NCBI GenBank assembly: GCA_028703175.1
Contig: JAQVNJ010000132.1
Coordinates: forward strand, 1 to 16,598
Length of the DNA stretch: 16,598 bases
From: JAAYCB01 sp012744395
Lineage (GTDB): Bacteria; Planctomycetota; Planctomycetia; Pirellulales; Thermoguttaceae
Direction of reading: 5' to 3'
Below, piece after piece: positions 1 to 6,544 of the stretch. Every line of letters starts with the position of its first letter. Position 1 is the stretch's first letter. Both the position numbers and the translations under genes were made by a program. Below the pieces are notes generated by a model. The model was not told the origin of the DNA and did no database searches. It saw only the letters and a program-made list of their open reading frames with translations.

Positions 1-991
1 GCGTCAAGAGGTGGAAGAAGCCCTTGCCGGGCACGTGCCAAATCTGCGAGTAGGTTTGCTCGCGGGAGATGATTTCATCGAACGCGTCGACGGAGTAGGG
101 CCGCTTGCTGCGGAAGATCTGCCCAGGGCGGTGGCGCCCTCGGCCGGCGAGGAAGACCCACACGTGCCCGCCCTGGTCGATGGTCAGGCTGGGGTTGTCG
201 TGCGGGTCGTCAACCCCGCGCTGATCGCGAACGATGGTCGGGCGGGGCACGCGATGCAGCTTGTGGTCGTAGTACGAGGCCATCGCCAGGAGGTAGCGGT
301 CTTCCGGGCCGGTGGTCCCGCCGTAGACGAAGAACGTTTTCTCGGCCTGCGGAGCGTAGACCGCCATCGGAGTCAGCGTGTGGTTGGCGCAGAAGGCCAG
401 GCCACCGGAGTTCTTGTCGCCGTACGGGCCGGCGATTTCCCCGAGGGTATACCAGATTCCCCGGTAGCCATCGACCTTGTCGCGGAAGGTGTAGAAGCGG
501 TGCATACACTCCGTGGACCCGCGCGTGTTCTCCGCGGTGATCTTCGCGCGGTAGAAGGTGTTTGGCGCCAGGCCTTCGAGCGTCGCCTCTCGGCTTGTCG
601 GCGTCCCCTCGACCCGCAGGCGTTCGGTCACGTCTTCGCCGTTGAGCCAGATGCGGATCGCGCCGGTCTCGACGGGGCGATCGGCGCTGACACGGAAGCG
701 GAAGGCCTTTCCCGGTGCAAGGATTCCTCCCGTCCTTGCCGGATCGATCAGCGTAATGGCCGGCGGGGCGGGAAGGCTGGTGACATCGCGGCGGACGGCC
801 AGATCGTCCCCGCCTCGGGCCGCGGCCGGCGCGAGCAGCGCCAACAAGGAAAGCAGCCGGGCGGCGCGCGGCCTCATGGACAGTCTGTCGGCATCCGCGG
901 CGCCGCGCTTTGGCGACGCGCCCGCCTTTTCGTGCATGGCGGCAGGAAACGGAGGCAGCCTGACCGGGTCCGCTGATTCAGGTCGAGACAT
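1..991 (-). CDS. BNR-4 repeat-containing secreted protein, 3' end outside window
   Basis: Reading the minus strand from 991 gives an open frame of 330 codons that runs off the left edge. Its core resembles BNR_4 proteins (sialidase-like beta-propeller fold, often in carbohydrate-active loci): HRFYTFRD near residue 164, GIWYTLGE near 179, GGLAFCANHT near 196, YLLAMASYYD near 229, DDPHDNPSL near 263 and GHVWVFLAGRG near 276. A hydrophobic, alanine/leucine-rich segment follows Met39 (MRPRAARLLSLLALLAPAAA) and looks like a signal peptide. The ATG at 991 is preferred because AAGGA lies 7 nt upstream. Later in-frame ATGs at 937 and 877 lack a ribosome site, but 877 would give a more usual short signal peptide. 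A sugar-binding or polysaccharide-degrading role is family-based. No catalytic residues could be confirmed in the visible part. Confidence 0.78.
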   Translation of the reverse strand, partial: MSRPESADPVRLPPFPAAMHEKAGASPKRGAADADRLSMRPRAARLLSLLALLAPAAARGGDDLAVRRDVTSLPAPPAITLIDPARTGGILAPGKAFRFRVSADRPVETGAIRIWLNGEDVTERLRVEGTPTSREATLEGLAPNTFYRAKITAENTRGSTECMHRFYTFRDKVDGYRGIWYTLGEIAGPYGDKNSGGLAFCANHTLTPMAVYAPQAEKTFFVYGGTTGPEDRYLLAMASYYDHKLHRVPRPTIVRDQRGVDDPHDNPSLTIDQGGHVWVFLAGRGRHRPGQIFRSKRPYSVDAFDEIISREQTYSQIWHVPGKGFFHLLT

Positions 992-1327
992 GGGGATTTC
1001 CTTTTCTGGGAGAGTGTGCCCGCCGCGGTCGTCCCGGCGGTTGATGGAATGAGCACTGGCGTGCGTTCCCGCTGGTGGACAACGAGCCGTGATGCCAACA
1101 TGTTTCGCGGCTTGCCGTGCGGATTGGATCTTGAATCATTCCAGGTTCAGCCGCGTACTGCATAACTCCGCAATCTGCGCCTTGTCAAGCCTTTCGTGGA
1201 GGATCGCGGCACGACGGTACGGTTGGGAAACCAAGGGCGGGATGACTGCCGGAACGATTCGGCCATCGGGCTCGATGCCGTGCGGGAGTGGCTCAGGCGT
1301 GAAACCGAGTTGGCCTGGCAGGATCAG
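992..1327. other. intergenic region between recQ 3' end and the BNR-4 gene
   Basis: These 336 bases hold no convincing gene. Short frames on both strands lack family features and have unremarkable starts. The region contains the ribosome site of the BNR-4 gene (AAGGA, read on the minus strand at about 999-1003) and a sigma70-like promoter at 1159-1188. No clear hairpin plus T-run terminator was found downstream of recQ. Confidence 0.5.
1159..1188 (-). promoter_or_regulatory. candidate sigma70-type promoter for the BNR-4 gene
   Basis: On the minus strand a perfect -35 box TTGACA (1183-1188) is followed after 18 bases by TATGCA (1159-1164), which keeps the first three bases of the -10 consensus. 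Transcription would start near 1152 and leave a leader of about 160 nt before the ATG at 991. This is a match by eye only. Confidence 0.35.
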
Positions 1328-3259
1328 TCACGAATTCTCGACGAACTTGAGCACCGCGTGAAACGGCGTCGATTCCAGCCGTCCGAACGCCGCGTGGGCG
1401 CGGAGCTTGGCCCGGGTGGTGGCCGGTGAGGAGAGGCCGCAGAGGAAGCGGGCCATTTGGCGCGGCGTTTGCAGCGCGGCGTGCCGCTCGCGGCGGAGCG
1501 CGTCGAGCACTTGCGCGTCGGACTGGTCGGGCAGGCGGTGGGTCGGCGGCGGCAACGGTTTGCCCGGCGCCCCGAGGCAGCGGGCGCAGTGTCCGCAGTC
1601 TCCGCGCTGTTCACCGAAATAGGCCAACAGATGCCTGGTCAGGCAGCCGTTCCCTTCGGCATACTCCAGCACCCGATGGGTCTGATCGATGTCGTGTTGC
1701 TCGCGGCGCTCGAACCGTTCGGCAAGCGACCGCGTCACCGCGCCGAGGTCCGGCGGCATGCCAACCCGCTTGTAGCCTTCGCGGAGACCGGCGGCCTCGA
1801 CGATCAGGTCGCCCTGCTCTTCGAGGTAGTTCATGGCGGCCACGATCCGCTCGCGCGGCTCGCGCAGGGCGGCGCTCGCCTGGTCCACGTCAAGCGTGTG
1901 CCAGATTCTCCCCTTGCGAGCCTGACCGAAGACCTTGCGGAGGAATTCGGCTCGGGGTTGGTCGAAACGTGGAAAGATCTCCTCGGGTTTCCGTTGCGGC
2001 TGGAAGCGGAGCTGGGCATAGAACGGGCCGGTGGCGCGGATCGCTCCGTCGAGCTCCAGGTACGTCAGAAGGGTCTTGACGACGAGCGGCCGGACATCGT
2101 ACTGGCTCGACAGGTCGTAGGCCGACAGATCGAACTGGTCGCCGCGGCCCAGCACGTCGCGGACCAGCCCGTCCACGGCTTCGGCCGTCGGCGTGTCGCC
2201 ATAGGAGAAGTTCTCCAGCACAACCACGTCGTCGGCCGAGGCGAACATCTCGCAGATCGACTCCGCTCCGTCGCGCCCCGCGCGCCCGACCTCCTGAGAG
2301 TAGCTTTCCAGGCTCTTGGGCAGGTTGTAATGGTAGACATAGCGGATGTCGCGCTTGTCGATGCCCATGCCGAAAGCGATCGTGGCGGGCACGATCATCC
2401 GGTCGGAGGCCATGAAGGCGTTTTGCACGGCCTCGCGATCGGCGGCTTCCATGCCGGCATGGTACGCGCGAGCCGGGTAGCCCTCCGCGCGGAGCAGCTC
2501 GGCAAGTTCTTCGGAGGTTTTTTGCAGGGTGACGTAGACGATCGCCGGGCCGGGCGCTCGGGCCTTGAGCCTGGCCAGCAGTAGGGCGTCTCGCTGCTGG
2601 GACGAGCAGGCGGTGACGGCCAGTTTGAGATTCGGGCGGTAGAACCCCGTGTTGACCACGTCGTCCGGTGCGATGCCGAATGCGGCGGCCACGTCGCAGG
2701 CCACCGCCGGCGTGGCCGTGGCCGTCAGTGCCAAGACGCGGCCGATGCCCAGGTCTTTCGCCAGACGGGCGATTTTCAGGTAGTCCGGACGGAAATTATG
2801 CCCCCACTGGCTGATGCAGTGGGCCTCGTCCACCGCCAACAGCGCGATTTTCCAGCGCCGCAGCGATTGCAGAAACCGCTCGTTGTTGAGCCGCTCCGGC
2901 GAAATGTAAAGCAGCCGGATGCGGCCGGCGGCGAGGTTCTCGTAGACGCTCAGCGTCCGCTCGCGATCGAGGCTGGAATCGAGCCGGGCGGCGGGCAGGC
3001 CCCGCGACTGAAGAAAATCGAGCTGGTCCTTCATCAGCGCGATCAGCGGCGAGATCACAAGCGTCAACCCTTCGAACAGCAGGGAGGGGAGCTGGTAGCA
3101 GAGGCTCTTGCCTCCGCCGGTGGGGAAGATGGCCAGCGCCGACCGGCCGGCCAGCAGCCGTTCGACGACCGCCTGCTGCCCGGCAAGAAACTCGTCGAAA
3201 CCGAAGACCTTCTGCAGCGATTCCTTGGCCTGCGGGAGCGAAACGGGATTTGTCTGCAT
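1328..3259 (-). CDS. recQ: ATP-dependent DNA helicase RecQ (long subfamily)
   Basis: A 643-residue superfamily 2 helicase that unwinds DNA 3' to 5' during recombination and fork repair. Visible motifs are Walker A TGGGKS (47-52), DEAH (144-147), the aromatic-rich loop QWGHNFRP (151-158), TATATP (179-184) and motif VI QEVGRAGRDG (321-330). Four zinc-type cysteines (538, 554, 557, 560) lie about 200 residues after motif VI, with an insert of winged-helix-like appearance between, whereas in E. coli RecQ they follow the core directly. The C-terminus (RQMARFLCGLSSPATTRAKL) is not a typical HRDC domain but resembles the tail of long RecQ proteins known from other bacteria. Pro290 replaces the usual V/C before ATIAFGMG. 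The ATG at 3259 has GAGGTG just upstream. It is transcribed alone and divergently from the ceramidase-like gene. Confidence 0.93.
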   Translation of the reverse strand: MQTNPVSLPQAKESLQKVFGFDEFLAGQQAVVERLLAGRSALAIFPTGGGKSLCYQLPSLLFEGLTLVISPLIALMKDQLDFLQSRGLPAARLDSSLDRERTLSVYENLAAGRIRLLYISPERLNNERFLQSLRRWKIALLAVDEAHCISQWGHNFRPDYLKIARLAKDLGIGRVLALTATATPAVACDVAAAFGIAPDDVVNTGFYRPNLKLAVTACSSQQRDALLLARLKARAPGPAIVYVTLQKTSEELAELLRAEGYPARAYHAGMEAADREAVQNAFMASDRMIVPATIAFGMGIDKRDIRYVYHYNLPKSLESYSQEVGRAGRDGAESICEMFASADDVVVLENFSYGDTPTAEAVDGLVRDVLGRGDQFDLSAYDLSSQYDVRPLVVKTLLTYLELDGAIRATGPFYAQLRFQPQRKPEEIFPRFDQPRAEFLRKVFGQARKGRIWHTLDVDQASAALREPRERIVAAMNYLEEQGDLIVEAAGLREGYKRVGMPPDLGAVTRSLAERFERREQHDIDQTHRVLEYAEGNGCLTRHLLAYFGEQRGDCGHCARCLGAPGKPLPPPTHRLPDQSDAQVLDALRRERHAALQTPRQMARFLCGLSSPATTRAKLRAHAAFGRLESTPFHAVLKFVENS

Positions 3260-3274
3260 GGGGCACCTCGAGTG

Positions 3275-3288
3275 TCGCTAGATAGCGA
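3275..3288. promoter_or_regulatory. short perfect palindrome in the recQ leader
   Basis: TCGCTA, GA, TAGCGA forms a perfect 6 bp inverted repeat with a 2 nt centre, 16 nt upstream of the recQ ATG. It could be an operator half-site pair or a small leader hairpin. It is followed on the plus strand by AAAGGGGACAGTC, a string that recurs in many bacterial genomes next to REP-like repeats. Function is unknown. Confidence 0.25.
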
Positions 3289-3325
3289 AAGGGGACAGTC
3301 TTAACACTCTGGACGCATGTTCACA

Positions 3326-3355
3326 ACCGTAAACCCTCCGCGGCGCGGCTGTCAA
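3326..3355 (-). promoter_or_regulatory. candidate sigma70-type promoter for recQ
   Basis: On the minus strand TTGACA (3350-3355) is separated by 18 bases from TACGGT (3326-3331), which keeps the T1, A2 and T6 positions of the -10 box. The predicted start near 3319 gives a leader of about 60 nt containing the 3275-3288 palindrome. Confidence 0.45.
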
Positions 3356-3530
3356 GTCGGGGGCGATGGAAAACAGCCGGGTCGGGAAGGCCGCCGCCCG
3401 GCGGCCCCCCGGGCAAAGCGGAACCAGGACTCGCTCCCCGCGAAGGGGCGGTTAGACTATAGGGTTACGGGGACCGCCCCGCGTCGATACCGAACGCGGT
3501 TTCCACCCACACCCGGAGGGAGAGAACGCC

Positions 3531-4901
3531 ATGTCTGCAACGCACTTGTCGGGGCCGCTTCTTGTCCTGCTGCTGGCCTCCGCGGCGGACTCCGCGGAAG
3601 CAGCGGAATCCACGCCGCCGGATGCCTATCAGGTCGGCGTCGCCAGGCTGGATATCACGCCCGACTACCCGATCCGCTTGAACGGCTTCGGGGGTCGCCG
3701 CGAGGAGTCGGAGGGGGTCACCCAGCGGATCTGGGCCAAAGCGCTGGCGATCAGTGCGGGCGGCGGCCCCCCGCTCGTCCTGCTGGCGATCGACAGTCTG
3801 GGCGTGCGGATGCCGATGGTCGACGAGGTGGCCGCGCGGCTGGAGAAGAAGCTGGGAATCCCCCGGTCGCACGTAGCGCTGACCTTCACCCATTCGCATA
3901 CGGCGCCGAAAGTGAACGGGGCTTCGGACAACATCTTCAGCACGCCGATCCCGGCGGCCCATCAAGCGCACATTGACCGCTATACGGAGGACCTGGCCGA
4001 CTGGCTGGAGCAGGCCGCGACCCAGGCCGTGCACGATCGCCGGCCGGCACGGCTCGAGTGGGCGGTCGGCAGATGGGACCTGGCCAAGAACCGCCGCACG
4101 CCGGGCGGGCCGGTGGATCATGACCTGCCGGTGCTTGCGGTCCGCGCGCCCGACGGGAAGATCAGGGCGATCTACGCCAGCTATGCCTGCCACTGCGTGA
4201 CGCTGTCGAACAACAAGATCAGCGGCGACTGGGCCGGTTTCGCCCAGGAGGCGATCGAGCGACGGTTCCCCGGTTCGATCGCGCTGGTCTCCGTCGGCGC
4301 CGGGTCCGATTCCAACCCTGCGTCTGGAGTGATGCGAGACCGCGTCGACATCGCGTCGTTGCAGGGGACCCAGATGGCCGACGAAGTAGCCCGGCTGCTG
4401 GATGGGCCGCTGCAGCCGGTCGCCGGGCCTCCGGCCGCCCGACTGGGCCGCATCGGGCTGGCCCTGGATGATCCTCCCACGCGCGAGCAGTTGGAGGCGC
4501 TGGTCGAACAAGGCGGCCCCGCCGGCTACAACGCCCAGACGCAACTGGCGCGGCTGGAGCGGGGCGAGAGTTTGCAGCGGGTGATCGACTATCCCGTGCA
4601 GAGCTTCACGTTTGGCGAGAGCCTGCAAATGATCTTTCTGGCCGGCGAGGTCTGCGTCGACTATGCACTGCGGTTGAAACGCGAACTGGACAGCCGCCGC
4701 ATCTGGGTGAACGCGTACAGCAATGATTTCGGCTGCTACATCCCTTCCGAGCGGTTGCTCCGCGAGGGCGGGTACGGGGGCGGCGCCGAGATGCCCTACT
4801 TCGCACTGCCGGCGACGCTCAGAAGCGGGCTGGAGCAGCAGATCGTCGACGAGGTGCTCCGGCAAACGCCACCCGGCTTTCGCTCCCGGCGGGGGACGTA
4901 G
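3531..4901 (+). CDS. secreted neutral/alkaline non-lysosomal ceramidase-like protein
   Basis: This 456-residue protein has a signal peptide (hydrophobic core 8-18, probable cleavage after ADSAEA near residue 24) and the N-terminal catalytic fold of neutral ceramidases (PF04734 type). Visible zinc-site candidates are HSH (121-123, in THSHTAP), His221 (YACHC), Glu373 (LAGEVCVDY) and a tyrosine in YSNDFGCYIPS (396-406). GAGSDSNP (256-263) sits where true ceramidases have the nucleophile serine motif. Known ceramidases are roughly 650-780 residues with a C-terminal Ig-like domain, which is absent here. Short forms of this kind are frequent in planctomycetes and their substrate is unknown, so amide hydrolysis is a family-level guess. 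Start ATG has GGAGGGAGA upstream. It appears monocistronic, with gdh 304 nt downstream. Confidence 0.85.
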   Translation: MSATHLSGPLLVLLLASAADSAEAAESTPPDAYQVGVARLDITPDYPIRLNGFGGRREESEGVTQRIWAKALAISAGGGPPLVLLAIDSLGVRMPMVDEVAARLEKKLGIPRSHVALTFTHSHTAPKVNGASDNIFSTPIPAAHQAHIDRYTEDLADWLEQAATQAVHDRRPARLEWAVGRWDLAKNRRTPGGPVDHDLPVLAVRAPDGKIRAIYASYACHCVTLSNNKISGDWAGFAQEAIERRFPGSIALVSVGAGSDSNPASGVMRDRVDIASLQGTQMADEVARLLDGPLQPVAGPPAARLGRIGLALDDPPTREQLEALVEQGGPAGYNAQTQLARLERGESLQRVIDYPVQSFTFGESLQMIFLAGEVCVDYALRLKRELDSRRIWVNAYSNDFGCYIPSERLLREGGYGGGAEMPYFALPATLRSGLEQQIVDEVLRQTPPGFRSRRGT

Positions 4902-5205
4902 CCGGCGGCCGCCCGGCGGCGCTGCAAGCCAGTCTCCGCGCGTGTCGGCCATAACTCCAGAGCGTTATCGGGTGTTGGCCAGTCCGGGGGTCTCCGTTGG
5001 AATCTCCGTTGGGAATGGTCTGGTGTCCTCCTTGACGACTGCCCCGCCGGTCGCCATTCTCAAGAGAATCGATCAGGGAATCCTCTTGGCGATCTGCTAA
5101 TTGGGGCAAACGTGCCCCCCCCAGAACGCGGGTCTCTTCCTTGATTGGCAATGCCGATTTCAATCCTCGCGGTATCTCATGTTCGAGTAGAAAGGTTGGT
5201 GACGG
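4902..5205. other. intergenic region and possible structured leader of gdh
   Basis: These 304 bases contain no supported gene. There is a perfect palindrome GGCGGCCGCC just after the ceramidase-like stop, a short direct repeat of TCTCCGTTGG (4991-5000 and 5003-5012), and a group of nested inverted repeats at 5051-5118. TTGACG (5032-5037) with CATTCT 17 bases on (5055-5060) is a weak promoter match. AAAGG at 5191-5195 lies 10 nt before the GTG start of gdh. Confidence 0.4.
5051..5118 (+). promoter_or_regulatory. cluster of inverted repeats upstream of gdh
   Basis: TCGCC (5051-5055) can pair with GGCGA (5088-5092). Inside it, either ATTCTC/GAGAAT (5056-5061 with 5064-5069) or CAAGAG/CTCTTG (5061-5066 with 5083-5088) can form, and these are mutually exclusive. 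A separate hairpin GGGGCA-AACG-TGCCCC follows at 5103-5118. The alternative pairings suggest a leader RNA switch or protein site, but no known riboswitch class is recognised. Confidence 0.25.
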
Positions 5206-6492
5206 GTGGTGGACAAGTCCTACAATCCCTTCGAGGTCGCGCAAGCCCAGTTCGACCGGATTGCAGCGATTCTCGGGCTCGACGACGGGACGAAGGATCT
5301 TCTCCGCTGCAATCTGCGCGAGTACCACGTGAGCATTCCCGTCAAGATGGATGACGGCAAGTCGCGGGTCTTCCGCGGGTTCCGCGTGCAGCACAACGAC
5401 GCCCGCGGGCCCGCCAAGGGGGGCATCCGGTTTCACCCGATGGAGACGATTGACACGGTTCGGGCGCTGGCGATGTGGATGACCTGGAAGACGGCGGTGG
5501 TGGATATTCCGCTCGGCGGCGGCAAGGGGGGGGTGATCTGCGATCCGCACCATCTGAGCATGCGTGAGCAGGAACAGATCTGCCGCGGCTGGGTCCGCCA
5601 GCTTTCCAACGCGATGGGGCCTTCCCAGGACGTGCCCGCGCCCGACGTGATGACCACCGGCCAACACATGCTGTGGATGCTCGACGAGTTCGAGACGCTC
5701 CGCGGCGAGCGGCAGCCCGGTTTCATCACCGGCAAGCCGGTCGGCATGGGCGGTTCCCTGGGGCGGAAGGAGGCCACCGGTTACGGGCTGGTCTACACCC
5801 TCCGCGAAGCGCTCCAGCAGCTTGGGGTCTCGATTGCGGAGACGACGGCGAGCGTTCAGGGGTTCGGCAACGTCGCCCAGCACGCGATCGAGCTCTACCA
5901 GCAGCTCGGCGGCAAGGTGACGTGCGTCTCCTGCTGGCACCAGGCGGACCAGGCCGCCTACAGCTTCGTGAAACGCGACGGGGTCGGTCTGGACGAGCTC
6001 CGCGGGATTGCCGATCGATTCGGCGGCATCGACAAGGACAAGGCCTTGGCCCTCGGTTACGAACTGCTGCCCGGGGCTGCCTGGCTGGAGCAGGACGTCG
6101 ACCTGTTGATCCCCGCGGCGCTGGAGAACCAGATCACCGGGACAAACGCCGCCAGGATCAGCGATCGGGTGAAGGTGATCGTCGAGGGGGCCAACGGGCC
6201 GACCACGCCGGAGGCCGACGAGGTGATCGCCCAGCGCGGCATCTACCTGGTGCCCGACCTGCTGGCCAATGCGGGTGGAGTGACCTGTAGCTATTTCGAG
6301 CAGGTTCAATCGAACATGAACTTCTTCTGGGACCGGGACGAGGTTCTGACTCGGCTGGACGCCAAAATGACCGCGGCCTTCGGCGCGGTCAGTGCGTGCG
6401 CCAGGGAGCGGAACCTCAGCCTCCGCGACGGGGCGTACGTGATTGCCGTGGGAAGAGTCGCCCAGGCCTGCAAGGACCGCGGCTGGGTCTAG
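5206..6492 (+). CDS. gdhA: Glu/Leu/Phe/Val dehydrogenase family, probable glutamate dehydrogenase
   Basis: This 428-residue cytoplasmic enzyme interconverts glutamate with 2-oxoglutarate plus ammonium using NAD(P). The substrate domain shows GPAKGGIRFHP (68-78), the catalytic lysine in PLGGGKGGV (Lys107) and an aspartate in PAPDVMT (Asp147). The Rossmann turn is GFGNVA (219-224), followed by NAGGVTCSYFE near the C-terminus. After the coenzyme-binding strand comes CVSCWHQAD, which does not allow a confident NAD versus NADP call. Translation starts at one of two adjacent GTG codons (5206 or 5209) with AAAGG upstream. The next gene starts 52 nt after the stop and is probably co-transcribed, and PII lies further downstream, so ammonium assimilation or glutamate catabolism under nitrogen/carbon control is likely. 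Confidence 0.92.
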   Translation: MVDKSYNPFEVAQAQFDRIAAILGLDDGTKDLLRCNLREYHVSIPVKMDDGKSRVFRGFRVQHNDARGPAKGGIRFHPMETIDTVRALAMWMTWKTAVVDIPLGGGKGGVICDPHHLSMREQEQICRGWVRQLSNAMGPSQDVPAPDVMTTGQHMLWMLDEFETLRGERQPGFITGKPVGMGGSLGRKEATGYGLVYTLREALQQLGVSIAETTASVQGFGNVAQHAIELYQQLGGKVTCVSCWHQADQAAYSFVKRDGVGLDELRGIADRFGGIDKDKALALGYELLPGAAWLEQDVDLLIPAALENQITGTNAARISDRVKVIVEGANGPTTPEADEVIAQRGIYLVPDLLANAGGVTCSYFEQVQSNMNFFWDRDEVLTRLDAKMTAAFGAVSACARERNLSLRDGAYVIAVGRVAQACKDRGWV

Positions 6493-6544
6493 CTGGCGCG
6501 GGATGCTGGATGGTTTGGGCGCGCGTCCGGGAGCCGACATCAAC

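Larger units (their letters stand above)
3260..3530. other. divergent regulatory region, recQ / ceramidase-like gene
   Basis: The region lies between two diverging genes. It carries a recQ promoter candidate (3326-3355), a short palindrome in the recQ leader (3275-3288) and a GC stem GGCCGCC-GCCC-GGCGGCC at 3389-3406. On the plus side TAGACT at 3453-3458 resembles a -10 box, but no good -35 precedes it at the right distance. GGAGGGAGA about 7 nt before the ATG at 3531 is a strong ribosome site. No gene is supported in this stretch. Confidence 0.5.

Noticed and set aside
11..976. 321-codon open frame on the plus strand
   Set aside because: The minus frame encodes recognisable BNR-4 motifs over the same bases.
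1196..1429. 77-codon plus-strand frame with a helix-like sequence (DAVREWLRRETELAWQDQ)
   Set aside because: It runs into the antisense of recQ, has no ribosome site, and resembles nothing I know; most likely chance.
3465..4952. 495-codon open frame on the minus strand
   Set aside because: Antisense shadow of the ceramidase-like gene; low-complexity Arg/Gln/Pro-rich translation.
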